64,000 nt of DNA, taken from Mesorhizobium sp. (GTDB lineage: Bacteria > Pseudomonadota > Alphaproteobacteria > Rhizobiales > Rhizobiaceae). The notes under the pieces are model-generated. The model ran no database searches. It had not been told where the DNA came from and saw only the letters and a list, made by a program, of their open reading frames with translations. The stretch's first letter is position 1; the number at the start of each line of letters is the position of its first letter. Shown piece after piece: positions 7,326 through 15,372 of this stretch. Location of the stretch: assembly GCF_023954305.1 (NCBI RefSeq), contig NZ_JAMLIG010000002.1:186001-250000 (forward strand). Direction: 5' to 3'. Both the position numbers and the translations under genes were made by a program.

Positions 7326-8189
7326 TGATCTGATCTTGTTCGTCGCGAATATCCAGTCGCCGTTGATAGGCCGGGGAAGCGTTGCCAATCGGCCGATCAA
7401 TGGGCGGGTCCAGAACGCATCCTTAGCGGCGTAGCCGGTCCAGACGGCTGAAGGGTCCGGCCGGGTGTGGGCTTGGTGCTGGCGAGCTTCCGCCCACTCG
7501 CCGCATGCGAGCCGGATGGCCTTCCGGGCGATAGGAAGATCGCCCTCCCCTAGCCCGATCTCGCCATGTAGGTGCAAGCCGTCACGATCGGAGAGTTCAA
7601 AGGCAAACCAGAACTCGACCGGCTTGCCGAATGCAGCCTTCAGGCGGCGAGCGATGCGCTTGGACAGCCACCCGGCTGAATTGGGCGCCGCCCGGCACTG
7701 GGCTTCAACGGCAGGGTCCAAGCGAACGGTGAACGCCGACACGGGGCCAAGGGACCGAAGCCCGTTGTGGAACCATTCGAGGCGCGCTTCGTCGCTAAGC
7801 TCGCGCCACGTTGCCGGAAGACGGTGCCGCCGTGGCGTCTCGGAATAGAAGGCGCGCCAGAACCGGGCGGCCTTCAGCTCTTCCTCATCCGTGAGGGGTT
7901 TGGAGGCGGAAGGGGAAGCGGAAGGGGTGTGCGTCGAGGCGTCTAGGTGAAGGACGGGAGTATGGGGATGGGAGGGGGTGACGTAGGTAACTGAAGTCTC
8001 ACCGGCCGCGTGCAATGCGTCGAGAGCGTCAAGAGCCTGAAACCACGGCCGGAACTGCGCATCGCGGTAGGCCGATTTGACCCTATCCCGATTTACCTTT
8101 TTGGCAGTTCGGCTATTCGATCCGCTAGGAAAAAATTCTTCCGAAGATGATGCATGCTCGCACCTTTCGGTGCTATAAGTGTCAGCCAT
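7257..8189 (-). CDS. Rep-like HUH endonuclease (replication initiator family)
   Basis: In this 310-residue protein an HUH metal-binding motif, GLHLHGEIG, lies at 204-212 (His206 and His208). It is preceded by WLSKRIARRLKAAFGK and by strand FWFAFEL, and is followed by TGYAAKD with a candidate catalytic Tyr253 and Lys256. This order matches single-tyrosine HUH Rep nucleases, which nick one strand to start rolling-circle replication. The first 140 residues are low in conservation and include a Ser/Thr/His-rich stretch at about 64-100. ATG 8189 has AGGAG about 8 bases upstream. Such a Rep is unusual beside an HK97-type head module; a regulatory or transfer role is an alternative. Confidence 0.7.
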   Translation of the reverse strand: MADTYSTERCEHASSSEEFFPSGSNSRTAKKVNRDRVKSAYRDAQFRPWFQALDALDALHAAGETSVTYVTPSHPHTPVLHLDASTHTPSASPSASKPLTDEEELKAARFWRAFYSETPRRHRLPATWRELSDEARLEWFHNGLRSLGPVSAFTVRLDPAVEAQCRAAPNSAGWLSKRIARRLKAAFGKPVEFWFAFELSDRDGLHLHGEIGLGEGDLPIARKAIRLACGEWAEARQHQAHTRPDPSAVWTGYAAKDAFWTRPLIGRLATLPRPINGDWIFATNKIRSVSADIYSSKRRQAISLMESYDT

Positions 8190-8204
8190 CGAACAGACTC
8201 CTGC

Positions 8205-8239
8205 GACCGGGCCACCCGTCGGACAAACGAGGCCCGGTC
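8205..8239. repeat. 9-bp perfect inverted repeat upstream of the Rep gene
   Basis: GACCGGGCC at 8205-8213 pairs with GGCCCGGTC at 8231-8239 around a 17-base loop. It sits between the end of the tape-measure gene and the Rep start. A T-run follows only in the plus direction, so it is a poor terminator for the leftward genes. A nicking origin or an attenuator are alternatives. Confidence 0.5.
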
Positions 8240-8290
8240 GTCTCTTTTTCTCAATCTCCTGTTATAGCGGTCGAGTGACGAGCTTTCGGG

Positions 8291-10288
8291 CTACCGGCTA
8301 AAAAAGTTGCCGGGCCGTGTCGCTTTTCGCATCTCATCGAAAACGACATGCCGCATGGTCGCTTCCATTTCCCGCGCCATCCGCTTCGCAAGGTCGGTGT
8401 TTTGCTCGGGCGTGCCGGCACTGCCGTTGACGGTGATCGGCGCGTTGATGCTGATCACTTGCCCACCGATGGCCGCCGGAGCCGCGATGCCCTGCCCTGC
8501 CATGCCGCCCGTGGTCAAGGCCGGTAGCCGGTTGTCGTTCACTGCTTCCAACAACGCCCGGTGCTTCGCCGTCGCCGCCGCGTTCACGACAAACTCGCCA
8601 TTCGATAACCGTGCCGGGATCGTGTCGGACGTAGCCGAGCCGGGACCGGACACATAGCCGCCCGTCGCGAGCTTCTGCACCTTGCCAGCTCCCGGCACGA
8701 TGCCGCCGCCGCTGAAGCCGAACATCTTCAGCAACGGGCCGATGACGAGCAACTGCACGGCCATATCAACCAATCGATCGATGATGCGATTGAGGGTGCT
8801 AGCGAACGCCTGCCCCACCGTCGCGCCGTTCCGAAGATCATTGATGAAACCGGTGATCGCACCGGTGGCGACATTGGCGAATTCTTCCTTAGCCTGGGTG
8901 CCGCGTTCCTGTGCCAGCGTCTCGGCTTCGATGGCGCTAATCAACGCGACGATGCGCGCCCGCTGATCATCGGTCGCCGCCGCGCCAGCCGATCGAAGCT
9001 CATTCGAGATGCGCCGTTCAAGATCGGTCGCGCCGATGAGCGACAGTTCCCGTTCCAACTCAGCGATGAGCGCGCGGACGGCCTTGGCTTCCCGTTCCGC
9101 CGCCGCTGCTGACGCATCGCGCTTTGCACCGCCTCCCGTGGCCGGTGGCGGTATGTAAGCGGGCGGCGTGAAGGTGGAGGCCGGCGAGCCGCTAGGAGTC
9201 TCGCGGAGCTTCCTACGGGCTTCCAGCACGTCGGTGATCATCTTCTCTTCAGCGCCTAGCGCTTCCATGCGCCGCTGAAGCTCGTATTCCGCCTCGCCGA
9301 ACGTGCTCTCGCCGATCGACGTGCCAAGGATTCCGTCGCCGACACCCTTCCCGCTCTGCTGGCGTTCGCGCAGCTCGAGGATTTGCCGTTCGATGTCGAG
9401 CCGTTCGCGGCCAAGCCGCGCGGCGTCTTCCTCGAGCGTTGCGTCTCGCCGGGCTTCGAAAGCATTGAAGCGGTCGATGAACTCCTGCAACGCGCCGATC
9501 GCGTCGATGATGGCACCCTTGAGCGCCGTTCCGACCGTCTGACTGACGATCTTGAACCGCCGATCTACTTCGGCCGCGCGTTCGATCACGTCGCTGTCGA
9601 GGATGTTGCCGAGCTGGTGCGCCTCACGGATCGTCGCCCGGATCGAAACCGCGCCACGGTCCAGCAACTCGACAAACCGCTCGCCGGCCGTGCCGCCGAA
9701 CACTTCGTCGGCGATGCGGATTTGCGCGGCACGATCGAACTTGCCGAGCCGTTCGATGATTTCCAGTAGCAGCGCGGACGGGTCGGCGAGCTTGCGCTTC
9801 AGCTCTTCCGCGCCATAGCCGAGCCGGCCAAACGCTTCGGCGGCCGAACCCTTGCCGGTGACGGCGAATTCGTCGCCGCGAAGCTGTAGCTCTTTCAGGC
9901 CGTCCGTGAGCGCATCAACCGGGATGCGCGCCTGTGTGGCAACGGTCGCCCATTCCTGAAAAACTTCGGTGGTGACGCCAGCGCGCTTCGCCTGATCTCC
10001 GATTTCAGCGATGCCGGCCGCCACCTGTCCAAGTTGGCCGACGATGCCGATGACGCCACCGGCGGCGATGCCGCCGACGAAACCGGCCGCAAAGTTCTTC
10101 AGGACGCCGCCGACACGCGCCGCCGCCTGCTTCATAGTCCCTTCAAGCCGATCGCCGGACTGCTTCGCCCGGCGTTCGATCTTCGTGAACTCATCGCCGG
10201 CCGTGCGGCTGGCCTTCGCCATGTTCTTTTCGAAGTCCCTGATACGGGCTTCGATCGCCACGACAAGACGTTCCTGATCATCGGCCAT
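8291..10288 (-). CDS. phage tail tape-measure protein
   Basis: A 665-residue protein with a helical, coiled-coil N terminus (ARIRDFEKNMAKASRTAGDE), a Gly/Ala-rich hydrophobic segment at about 68-95, long charged helices, a second hydrophobic block near 505-530 and a C terminus with GGIVPGAGKV and LSNGEFVVNAAATAKHR. These features are typical of lambda/HK97-type tape-measure proteins, which set tail length and pass into the host envelope. AGGAGG lies 8 bases before ATG 10288. It is the last gene of the head and packaging operon. There is no tail-tube or tip gene next to it, which is odd because the tape measure is normally surrounded by them. Confidence 0.88.
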   Translation of the reverse strand: MADDQERLVVAIEARIRDFEKNMAKASRTAGDEFTKIERRAKQSGDRLEGTMKQAAARVGGVLKNFAAGFVGGIAAGGVIGIVGQLGQVAAGIAEIGDQAKRAGVTTEVFQEWATVATQARIPVDALTDGLKELQLRGDEFAVTGKGSAAEAFGRLGYGAEELKRKLADPSALLLEIIERLGKFDRAAQIRIADEVFGGTAGERFVELLDRGAVSIRATIREAHQLGNILDSDVIERAAEVDRRFKIVSQTVGTALKGAIIDAIGALQEFIDRFNAFEARRDATLEEDAARLGRERLDIERQILELRERQQSGKGVGDGILGTSIGESTFGEAEYELQRRMEALGAEEKMITDVLEARRKLRETPSGSPASTFTPPAYIPPPATGGGAKRDASAAAAEREAKAVRALIAELERELSLIGATDLERRISNELRSAGAAATDDQRARIVALISAIEAETLAQERGTQAKEEFANVATGAITGFINDLRNGATVGQAFASTLNRIIDRLVDMAVQLLVIGPLLKMFGFSGGGIVPGAGKVQKLATGGYVSGPGSATSDTIPARLSNGEFVVNAAATAKHRALLEAVNDNRLPALTTGGMAGQGIAAPAAIGGQVISINAPITVNGSAGTPEQNTDLAKRMAREMEATMRHVVFDEMRKATRPGNFFSR

Positions 10289-10299
10289 GCGCGGCCCTC

Positions 10300-11904
10300 C
10301 TACGCTGCTTCGAAAAGTTCATCGGTTTCGTAAATCGAGCGGGTGTTATCGTTCGCAACGGCGCGTCCCACGGCCATCGCCGCCGCGACAGCGCCGTCAA
10401 TCCGATCGAAGCGGTTCGCTTTGTGCATCCGCACGAGCCCGCTGTCGTTCCGGCTCGCCACGACTGAATCGAGGTGGTGCCGCAAGACGGGGTGGCCGGC
10501 GTGGCGAAGTTTGCGGCCGTTGACGCTTCGCTCTAGCGCGCCGATCGCCGGCGCCATCGTCAGCGGACCCTGTCGCATCTCGACAACCGGAAGGCCGTCA
10601 TCGTGAAGCCGCTGCATGGTGATCCGGGCAAGGTGTGGATCGAAGGCGATCTCGCGCACGTCGAACCGGGCGCACAGTTCGCGAAGATGAGCTTCCACCG
10701 CTTCCGGTTCGATGATCGGGCCGTCAACGGCGATGACGTGGCCTTCGTCGCGCCACCGAACATACGGAACGCCGTCCTGTTGCGCGCGGCCGGCGAGGTC
10801 ATCGCCCGGCACGAAAAACCACGGGTGAAGAGTCAGGGTGCCGTCATCGTGCCGCCACGCCGCGACGATCGCAGTGAGGTCGCCGTTGACGGACAGGTCA
10901 ACGCCGATGAAACACGGCAGCTCGACAAGATCGTCTAGATCGAAGTCGGCGCAACCTTCGTCATAGGTCGCCATGCTGAAGAGCGGATCACGGCTCGCCG
11001 CTTTCCAGACGTTGAGGTTGAATTGCTCGAATGCGTGCCGTTCCGACGGCCGGTGTTCAGCTTCAGCGGCTTGGCTGCGCAGCGCGGCGAGGTTCGGGAA
11101 GCCATGCACAAGGCCGGGGTTGACGCGGTGCCAGACCGCTTCGTCGCGCCAATCGTCGCCTTCGTCTGCTTCGAAGATGATAGGTAGATAGTCCGGCTTC
11201 ACGATCTCCCCGGTGGCGACCTTCCGGGCGAAGTCGTATTCCTCGAAACCGATGTTCTCGGAACCACGGCCGGCCGTCGTGGCGACGATCATCAACGTGT
11301 TCGGCGTCTTGGTGAGGCCCTGCTTCAGCGCCTCCCACAAGTCGCGGCCCTTCCATACATGGATTTCGTCCACGAGCACAAAGGCCGGCGTCTTGCCGTG
11401 CTGCGCAGCGCCGTCGCTCGAAATCGCCTGAAGGGTTACGTCTTCGGCTTTGAAGACGATCTTCTTTGCCGAGTTGTGCGCGTCATAGATGCGCGTTGCG
11501 CCGACAAGGCGCTTGTCCAGGCGGACGATGTTCGCGGCCTCACGGAAGCCAAGGCCGGCTTGCTCGCGATCGGACGCGGCAAAGATCGCTTGTCCGGCGC
11601 GAACACGTTCCGGGCCGATCGTATGCAGAAGCGCCAGCGCCGCGGCGAGACTGGTTTTCCGGTTTCCCCGCGGGATCATCCAGAACACGCGATTGACGAT
11701 GCGCGAGCCGTCGGGGTGGCGTGGCCCATAGATGCGCCGGACCATTCTTTCCTGAAACGGGAAGAGCTGGAATCGCTGCTTCGGCTCGGTGCTGTTGGGG
11801 TGCTTCAGCTTGCGCAGGAACTGGACGGCTTCCTCGCCGTAGCCGAAAGGATCATCGATCGGCGAGCCATCATAAATCCAAGCCGGGAAAGCGCTCTTCC
11901 TCAT
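10300..11904 (-). CDS. terL: terminase large subunit
   Basis: A 534-residue DNA-packaging motor with an N-terminal ATPase and a C-terminal RNase H-like nuclease. The Walker A-like segment PRGNRKTS and the Walker B region FVLVDEIHVW are visible. The nuclease domain begins at FIGVDLSVNGDLTAIV, whose Asp is the first metal ligand, and continues with FDPHLARITM. The sequence belongs to the HK97/phage terminase_1 group. Its start overlaps the small-subunit stop by 4 bp. Confidence 0.93.
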   Translation of the reverse strand: MRKSAFPAWIYDGSPIDDPFGYGEEAVQFLRKLKHPNSTEPKQRFQLFPFQERMVRRIYGPRHPDGSRIVNRVFWMIPRGNRKTSLAAALALLHTIGPERVRAGQAIFAASDREQAGLGFREAANIVRLDKRLVGATRIYDAHNSAKKIVFKAEDVTLQAISSDGAAQHGKTPAFVLVDEIHVWKGRDLWEALKQGLTKTPNTLMIVATTAGRGSENIGFEEYDFARKVATGEIVKPDYLPIIFEADEGDDWRDEAVWHRVNPGLVHGFPNLAALRSQAAEAEHRPSERHAFEQFNLNVWKAASRDPLFSMATYDEGCADFDLDDLVELPCFIGVDLSVNGDLTAIVAAWRHDDGTLTLHPWFFVPGDDLAGRAQQDGVPYVRWRDEGHVIAVDGPIIEPEAVEAHLRELCARFDVREIAFDPHLARITMQRLHDDGLPVVEMRQGPLTMAPAIGALERSVNGRKLRHAGHPVLRHHLDSVVASRNDSGLVRMHKANRFDRIDGAVAAAMAVGRAVANDNTRSIYETDELFEAA

Positions 11905-12311
11905 CGGCCGCGCCCGACGGCGAGCGGGTTGTCATCATCATCGTCATTGTCGGCGATCATGGATGCGCGGGACCGGGCGGCCGGCGTCAAGCCGAGTTCG
12001 GACGCGGCGCGAAGCTGCTGCTGTTGCGCCTGAAGCAAGATGGTGCTCGCCGGGTTGCGCTTGCCGGCGATGGTGAGGCCGGTGGCCTGAAGCTCACGAT
12101 GCGCCTCGCGCATGGTCGCGACGGCGATCACGTAGTTTTCGAGCGCGGCAAGATCGGCGATCGTCAGCACCTTGCGCTCATCGGCCAAGATAGGCGCGAC
12201 GCGACGCCATTCCGCTTTCGCATCGCGCGACAGGTAGCCGGGCGGCGAAGGGATATTCGTCACCGGCGAGGTGCCGGCGACGATCGTGGAAGGCTTCAGG
12301 CCGCGCGTCAT
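11901..12311 (-). CDS. terS: terminase small subunit, P27 family
   Basis: The 136-residue protein begins MTRGLKPSTIVAG and has the P27 pattern: PPGYLSRDAKAEWRRVAPIL, then ALENYVIAVATMREAHRELQ, and NPASTILLQAQQQ near the C terminus. The P27 small subunit recognises the packaging site and hands DNA to the large subunit. ATG 12311 overlaps the upstream gene by 4 bp. An acidic DNDDDDD run follows at the C terminus. Confidence 0.9.
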   Translation of the reverse strand: MTRGLKPSTIVAGTSPVTNIPSPPGYLSRDAKAEWRRVAPILADERKVLTIADLAALENYVIAVATMREAHRELQATGLTIAGKRNPASTILLQAQQQQLRAASELGLTPAARSRASMIADNDDDDDNPLAVGRGR

Positions 12312-12622
12312 GTCGTGGCGACGGCCTTGATTTCGAGGAAGCGCCGGAAGCCGATCTCGGAGATGGCCTTCACGTCGTAAGCCTTGCCGGCGTGCATGAT
12401 CCGGTCGGCGGTATCGAGGCCCGGCCGCCACCAAATTCGAAACACGACGTTGCCGGCTTCAGCTTCGCCGTAGCCGGTGAGGTATTCGTCGGCGCTTGCG
12501 GTGACGATCTCAGCGCGGACGCTGGCGAAGATCGACCACGTCGTGATGACGCTTCCCGAATCCGCAACCGTTGCGGTTTCGCGCTGAAGATCGATCGTAT
12601 GGCGAAGGTTGCCGGCGCGCAT
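12308..12622 (-). CDS. phage head-tail joining (head closure) protein
   Basis: The 104-residue protein begins MRAGNLRHTIDLQRET and ends with a beta-rich region (RIMHAGKAYDVKAISEIG). This is the usual form of the SPP1 gp16 / HK97 head-tail joining family (PF05521 type), which plugs the connector after DNA filling. The start is placed at the ATG of a TGATG overlap with the upstream gene; a second ATG four codons earlier is possible. Confidence 0.88.
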   Translation of the reverse strand: MRAGNLRHTIDLQRETATVADSGSVITTWSIFASVRAEIVTASADEYLTGYGEAEAGNVVFRIWWRPGLDTADRIMHAGKAYDVKAISEIGFRRFLEIKAVATT

Positions 12623-13032
12623 CAAATGCTCCATCGCGCGATGGCTTCGATAAACATGACGCCGTGACCAAGATCGGGGTCGGGGTCGCGCGGCCAAACG
12701 GTGCGCTGGTGCTTGAACTCATCGAACGTGATGCCGTCCGGTGCCGGCCAATCCATCAACCGGCGAGCGACAGCCGCGCCGATCTGTTGCGCACTATCGA
12801 GGCCGTCATCGGTCCAGATATGAATGTCGGCAAACACGCTAGCGACGAACTGTCCGCCCGCCGCCCGGCCGTGCATGTTCACGGTGCCGTCGGTGATGAT
12901 CAGCGTCGGGAAGTTCGCCGGGCGTGTAGAGCCCGCGCGGATATGGTCCGCCGACACGAGCGCGGTTACGGCCGGGTCGGTGATCAGGTGCGCGCGGATG
13001 GCCGTGCGCGTGGCGAGCGCGGGATCGATCAT
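12622..13032 (-). CDS. DUF3168 tail-terminator-like protein
   Basis: The 136-residue product begins MIDPALATRTAIRAHLITDP and contains the family pattern of short helices followed by TRPANFPTLIITDG and FADIHIWTDD. DUF3168 proteins resemble the tail completion or terminator protein that sits at the head-tail interface. ATG 13032 overlaps the previous stop by 4 bp, and the stop overlaps the next start by one base. Confidence 0.85.
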   Translation of the reverse strand: MIDPALATRTAIRAHLITDPAVTALVSADHIRAGSTRPANFPTLIITDGTVNMHGRAAGGQFVASVFADIHIWTDDGLDSAQQIGAAVARRLMDWPAPDGITFDEFKHQRTVWPRDPDPDLGHGVMFIEAIARWSI

Positions 13033-13463
13033 GCGCCGCCCTTCCAAGCGTCGCGGACGGCCTTCGCCACGGCGCGCTTCGTCCGGTTCTTGATCCGCTT
13101 CTGAAGCAGCCGGACCGACGGCCAAAAGAAGGGCTGGGCTTCCATCTTGGAAGTCCCGTATTCGAGCAAATGCGGATACCGCACGGCGTCATTGCCGACA
13201 GTGACAACCGCCTCTAGCGGCCCGGCGATCTTCGATCCGCCCGGCTGCGAATAGGGTGGCGTCGATTGGTCGGGCGCGGTGACGGCGATCGAACTCTTCA
13301 GGTCCGGTGCATCGGTCGCAGGATCATCGGGCGCGAGCTGGCGCATCATGCCGGCGAGTTCATTCGCGGACTGCACGAGCGACGGCGCGACGGCTTCGCG
13401 AACACGTTGGGGAATCGCTTCCATGCGCGCCTGAAGCCGCGCGACCTGCTTCGACACAGCCAT
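13029..13463 (-). CDS. HK97 gp10-like (minor head-tail interface) protein
   Basis: A 144-residue protein of the HK97 gp10 family. A helical N terminus (VARLQARMEAIPQRVREAV) is followed by LKSSIAVT, a Gly/Pro loop, then YPHLLEYGTSKMEAQPFFWP, the family signature near the C terminus. The start MAVSKQ lies 2 bases after the previous stop; an earlier in-frame start at 13487 would overlap that gene. Confidence 0.88.
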   Translation of the reverse strand: MAVSKQVARLQARMEAIPQRVREAVAPSLVQSANELAGMMRQLAPDDPATDAPDLKSSIAVTAPDQSTPPYSQPGGSKIAGPLEAVVTVGNDAVRYPHLLEYGTSKMEAQPFFWPSVRLLQKRIKNRTKRAVAKAVRDAWKGGA

Positions 13464-13465
13464 GA

Positions 13466-13756
13466 TCAGAACTCCCACTTCCGCCAAGGGCGGATGAGGT
13501 CGACCACGCCGAACGGCACGGGCTGCGCAGAGACGCCGACAAGCACGGCTTCTCGGTTCGAAAACAAGTGCGCGGCGAGCTGAAGGATGGCTTCGCGAAT
13601 GGCACCCGGCATCGGGTCCAGGTCGGCGAGCGGTTCGCCGATAAACGCCTCAATCCAGCTTTCGGCCGCACCAATTTTGCCGGCGAGAAAGGTGTCATCC
13701 TCGATACCGGCATCAAGATTGAGCTGCTGGCGAAGGGTCTCGACACTGACGATCAT
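13466..13756 (-). CDS. head-tail connector protein (HK97 gp6 type)
   Basis: The 96-residue protein is mainly helical. It begins MIVSVETLRQQLNLDAGIEDD, contains AAESWIEAFIG, and ends in the usual C-terminal short segment after SNREAVLVG. This is the pattern of phage gp6-like connector proteins (PF05135 type), which form the ring beneath the portal. It is coupled to the preceding gene by a 4-bp overlap. Confidence 0.87.
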   Translation of the reverse strand: MIVSVETLRQQLNLDAGIEDDTFLAGKIGAAESWIEAFIGEPLADLDPMPGAIREAILQLAAHLFSNREAVLVGVSAQPVPFGVVDLIRPWRKWEF

Positions 13757-14421
13757 GGTGCTTCACTCGAAAAATCTATTTGGACGGTCTCTTGCGCGGT
13801 GCTCCCCCCGCCGGTCCCTATGGAAGGCTCGAAATTGACGGCCACCCCCCTGCCCTGCGACCTGATCTCGATACGGTAGCCGGGGAGGCTGATAACGACG
13901 GGTGCGAGTTCGCCATTCGTCGCCGGTGCCTTCTGTTTGCGGGATGGCGACGAAGGCTTCGCGTGCTTCTGCATGGCGATAGCCTCGCCGATCGGCATGC
14001 CCAGCCGTGACAGGCGATAGTGCAACGTCTCGTATTTAATACCGGCATGATCAGCCCATTCGCGGATTGTGCGCGTCTCGCCGTTGTGTGTGTGGGTGGC
14101 GTTCTTCCGGTTAAGGTTGGGGTTGATGGCCTCGCCGATTGGCATGCCACGTGCGAGCCGTTGCGTTAGAGTGGAACGCGTGATGCCGGACCGTTCGGAC
14201 CATTCCGCAATCGTGAGCGTCAGGCCGTCATGGGCGTAGGTGTTTGCCCGGCTGGCCTGCTTCGACGCGGTGAACGGCATCATGGTCGTGATAGCCGCTT
14301 CGATCGATTGGCCTTGCTTCAGGCGTTCGATGATCAGATCGGCCGGGATGCCATAATCGAGCGCCCATTCGCTTACGGGCTGCGTGGTGCCGTCATAGGT
14401 GAGTAGATCGTCAGGTGTCAT
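13753..14421 (-). CDS. triple-repeat helix-turn-helix protein
   Basis: The 222-residue protein begins at ATG 14421 (MTPDDLLTYDG). Three tandem units of roughly 50 residues follow: VSEWALDYGIPADLIIERL, IAEWSERSGITRSTLTQRL and IREWADHAGIKYETLHYRL. Each is preceded by a D/N-G-x-T turn, and each ends in a variant of G-x-(P/S)-I-(G/E)-x-A-I. The units look like HTH modules found beside phage HNH endonucleases. The remaining 60 residues are basic, then beta-like. It overlaps the HNH gene by 4 bp, so the two could form a split DNA-binding plus nuclease unit. It could also be a late regulator. Confidence 0.65.
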   Translation of the reverse strand: MTPDDLLTYDGTTQPVSEWALDYGIPADLIIERLKQGQSIEAAITTMMPFTASKQASRANTYAHDGLTLTIAEWSERSGITRSTLTQRLARGMPIGEAINPNLNRKNATHTHNGETRTIREWADHAGIKYETLHYRLSRLGMPIGEAIAMQKHAKPSSPSRKQKAPATNGELAPVVISLPGYRIEIRSQGRGVAVNFEPSIGTGGGSTAQETVQIDFSSEAP

Positions 14422-14759
14422 GGCCGGCGTTCCTTGGCGGCATCGATGGCGTTGCAGCGCTGGCATCCGGGTCGCCAGTTCGATTGCACCATGCGCAGGT
14501 CCGGGCGTTTGCGTATCGAGATGACGTGCATGACGACGGTGGCCGGCGCGCCGCATGTGCAGAAGCGATTCTCGGGGCGTGCGAGGAAGGCGCGAGCGGC
14601 GTCCTGCCATTCGCGGGTGTAGCCGCGTTCACGGGCCGACGGCCGGCGACGGTCGTGGCGAGCCTTACGGGCGCGATCACCGGCGATCTGGCAAGCACAG
14701 CGCTCGCCGGCTGGGACGATCTTGCCACAGGAGCAAAGACGGGGCGGACGGGTTGCCAT
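14418..14759 (-). CDS. HNH endonuclease
   Basis: A 113-residue phage HNH protein. N-terminal cysteines (LCSCGK, CACQ) precede RERGYTREWQDAARAFLARP and CTCGAPATVVMHV, where the His is the first catalytic residue. It ends NWRPGCQRCNAIDAAKE with the last zinc ligands. Small HNH nucleases of this kind sit beside terminases in HK97-type phages and help cut DNA during packaging. The start is the ATG of a TGATG overlap; an in-frame GTG one codon earlier is possible. Here it lies upstream of the terminase, with six genes in between. Confidence 0.83.
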   Translation of the reverse strand: MATRPPRLCSCGKIVPAGERCACQIAGDRARKARHDRRRPSARERGYTREWQDAARAFLARPENRFCTCGAPATVVMHVISIRKRPDLRMVQSNWRPGCQRCNAIDAAKERRP

Positions 14760-15367
14760 CACCGGACACCTTGTGCGATCTGCTTCAACCTGGCCTTCGC
14801 TTCCGCGATTTCTTCGTCGGACGGCAGGTTGCGGGGATCGTATTGGCTGGCTTCGTCGGCTTTATCGGCGACGCCACTAAAGGCGCGGTGCTTTGCGATG
14901 AAACCCTTGTGCGCTTCCGTGATCTGATCAGCGGTCGCGGAAAGAGCTTGATCCGGCGTCCAGCCTAGCCAGCCGGTCGCGATTTGGTAGAGGGTCGCCA
15001 GTGCTTCGATGAGGCTGACACGCTTGCCGGCCTGATCTTGGCGCTGCGCCTGATAGCCTTCGCGCGCATCTTCGCCGATGCCGTAGCATGCGGCCACAAG
15101 TTCGATCAGCGGTTGCCACAGGTGCTGAAGCTGGCGAACGCCGTGCCGATCGACCTTGGCGATGAGAAGCCGGCGAGCGGCGATCGGATCAACCGCCGTG
15201 GCGTCAAGAATTGCTTCGATGATTTCGACGCTGCACTGCTCGATACCGTGAGCGACGGGCATCAAACTGAAGCGGTTTTCGAGGATGATTGCGGCTCGCA
15301 GCGACGGCCGCAAACGCACGATGTCGCCACCGTGCCGGATGAGGATGTCTTGTGCTGCGAGCCGCAT
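14759..15367 (-). CDS. putative tail-assembly chaperone-like protein
   Basis: The 202-residue protein starts MRLAAQDILIRHGGDIVRLRPSLRAAIILE, resembling GTA-type tail-assembly chaperones that begin with a short beta strand and LRPSLRAA. A C-terminal part contains WLGWTPDQALSATADQI, like the small rcc01693-type chaperone (Phage_TAC_6), and then a charged helix. It appears to join two chaperone-like regions. It follows the capsid gene after a 5-bp gap. The assignment rests on pattern only. Confidence 0.55.
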   Translation of the reverse strand: MRLAAQDILIRHGGDIVRLRPSLRAAIILENRFSLMPVAHGIEQCSVEIIEAILDATAVDPIAARRLLIAKVDRHGVRQLQHLWQPLIELVAACYGIGEDAREGYQAQRQDQAGKRVSLIEALATLYQIATGWLGWTPDQALSATADQITEAHKGFIAKHRAFSGVADKADEASQYDPRNLPSDEEIAEAKARLKQIAQGVR

Positions 15368-15372
15368 TGTCG

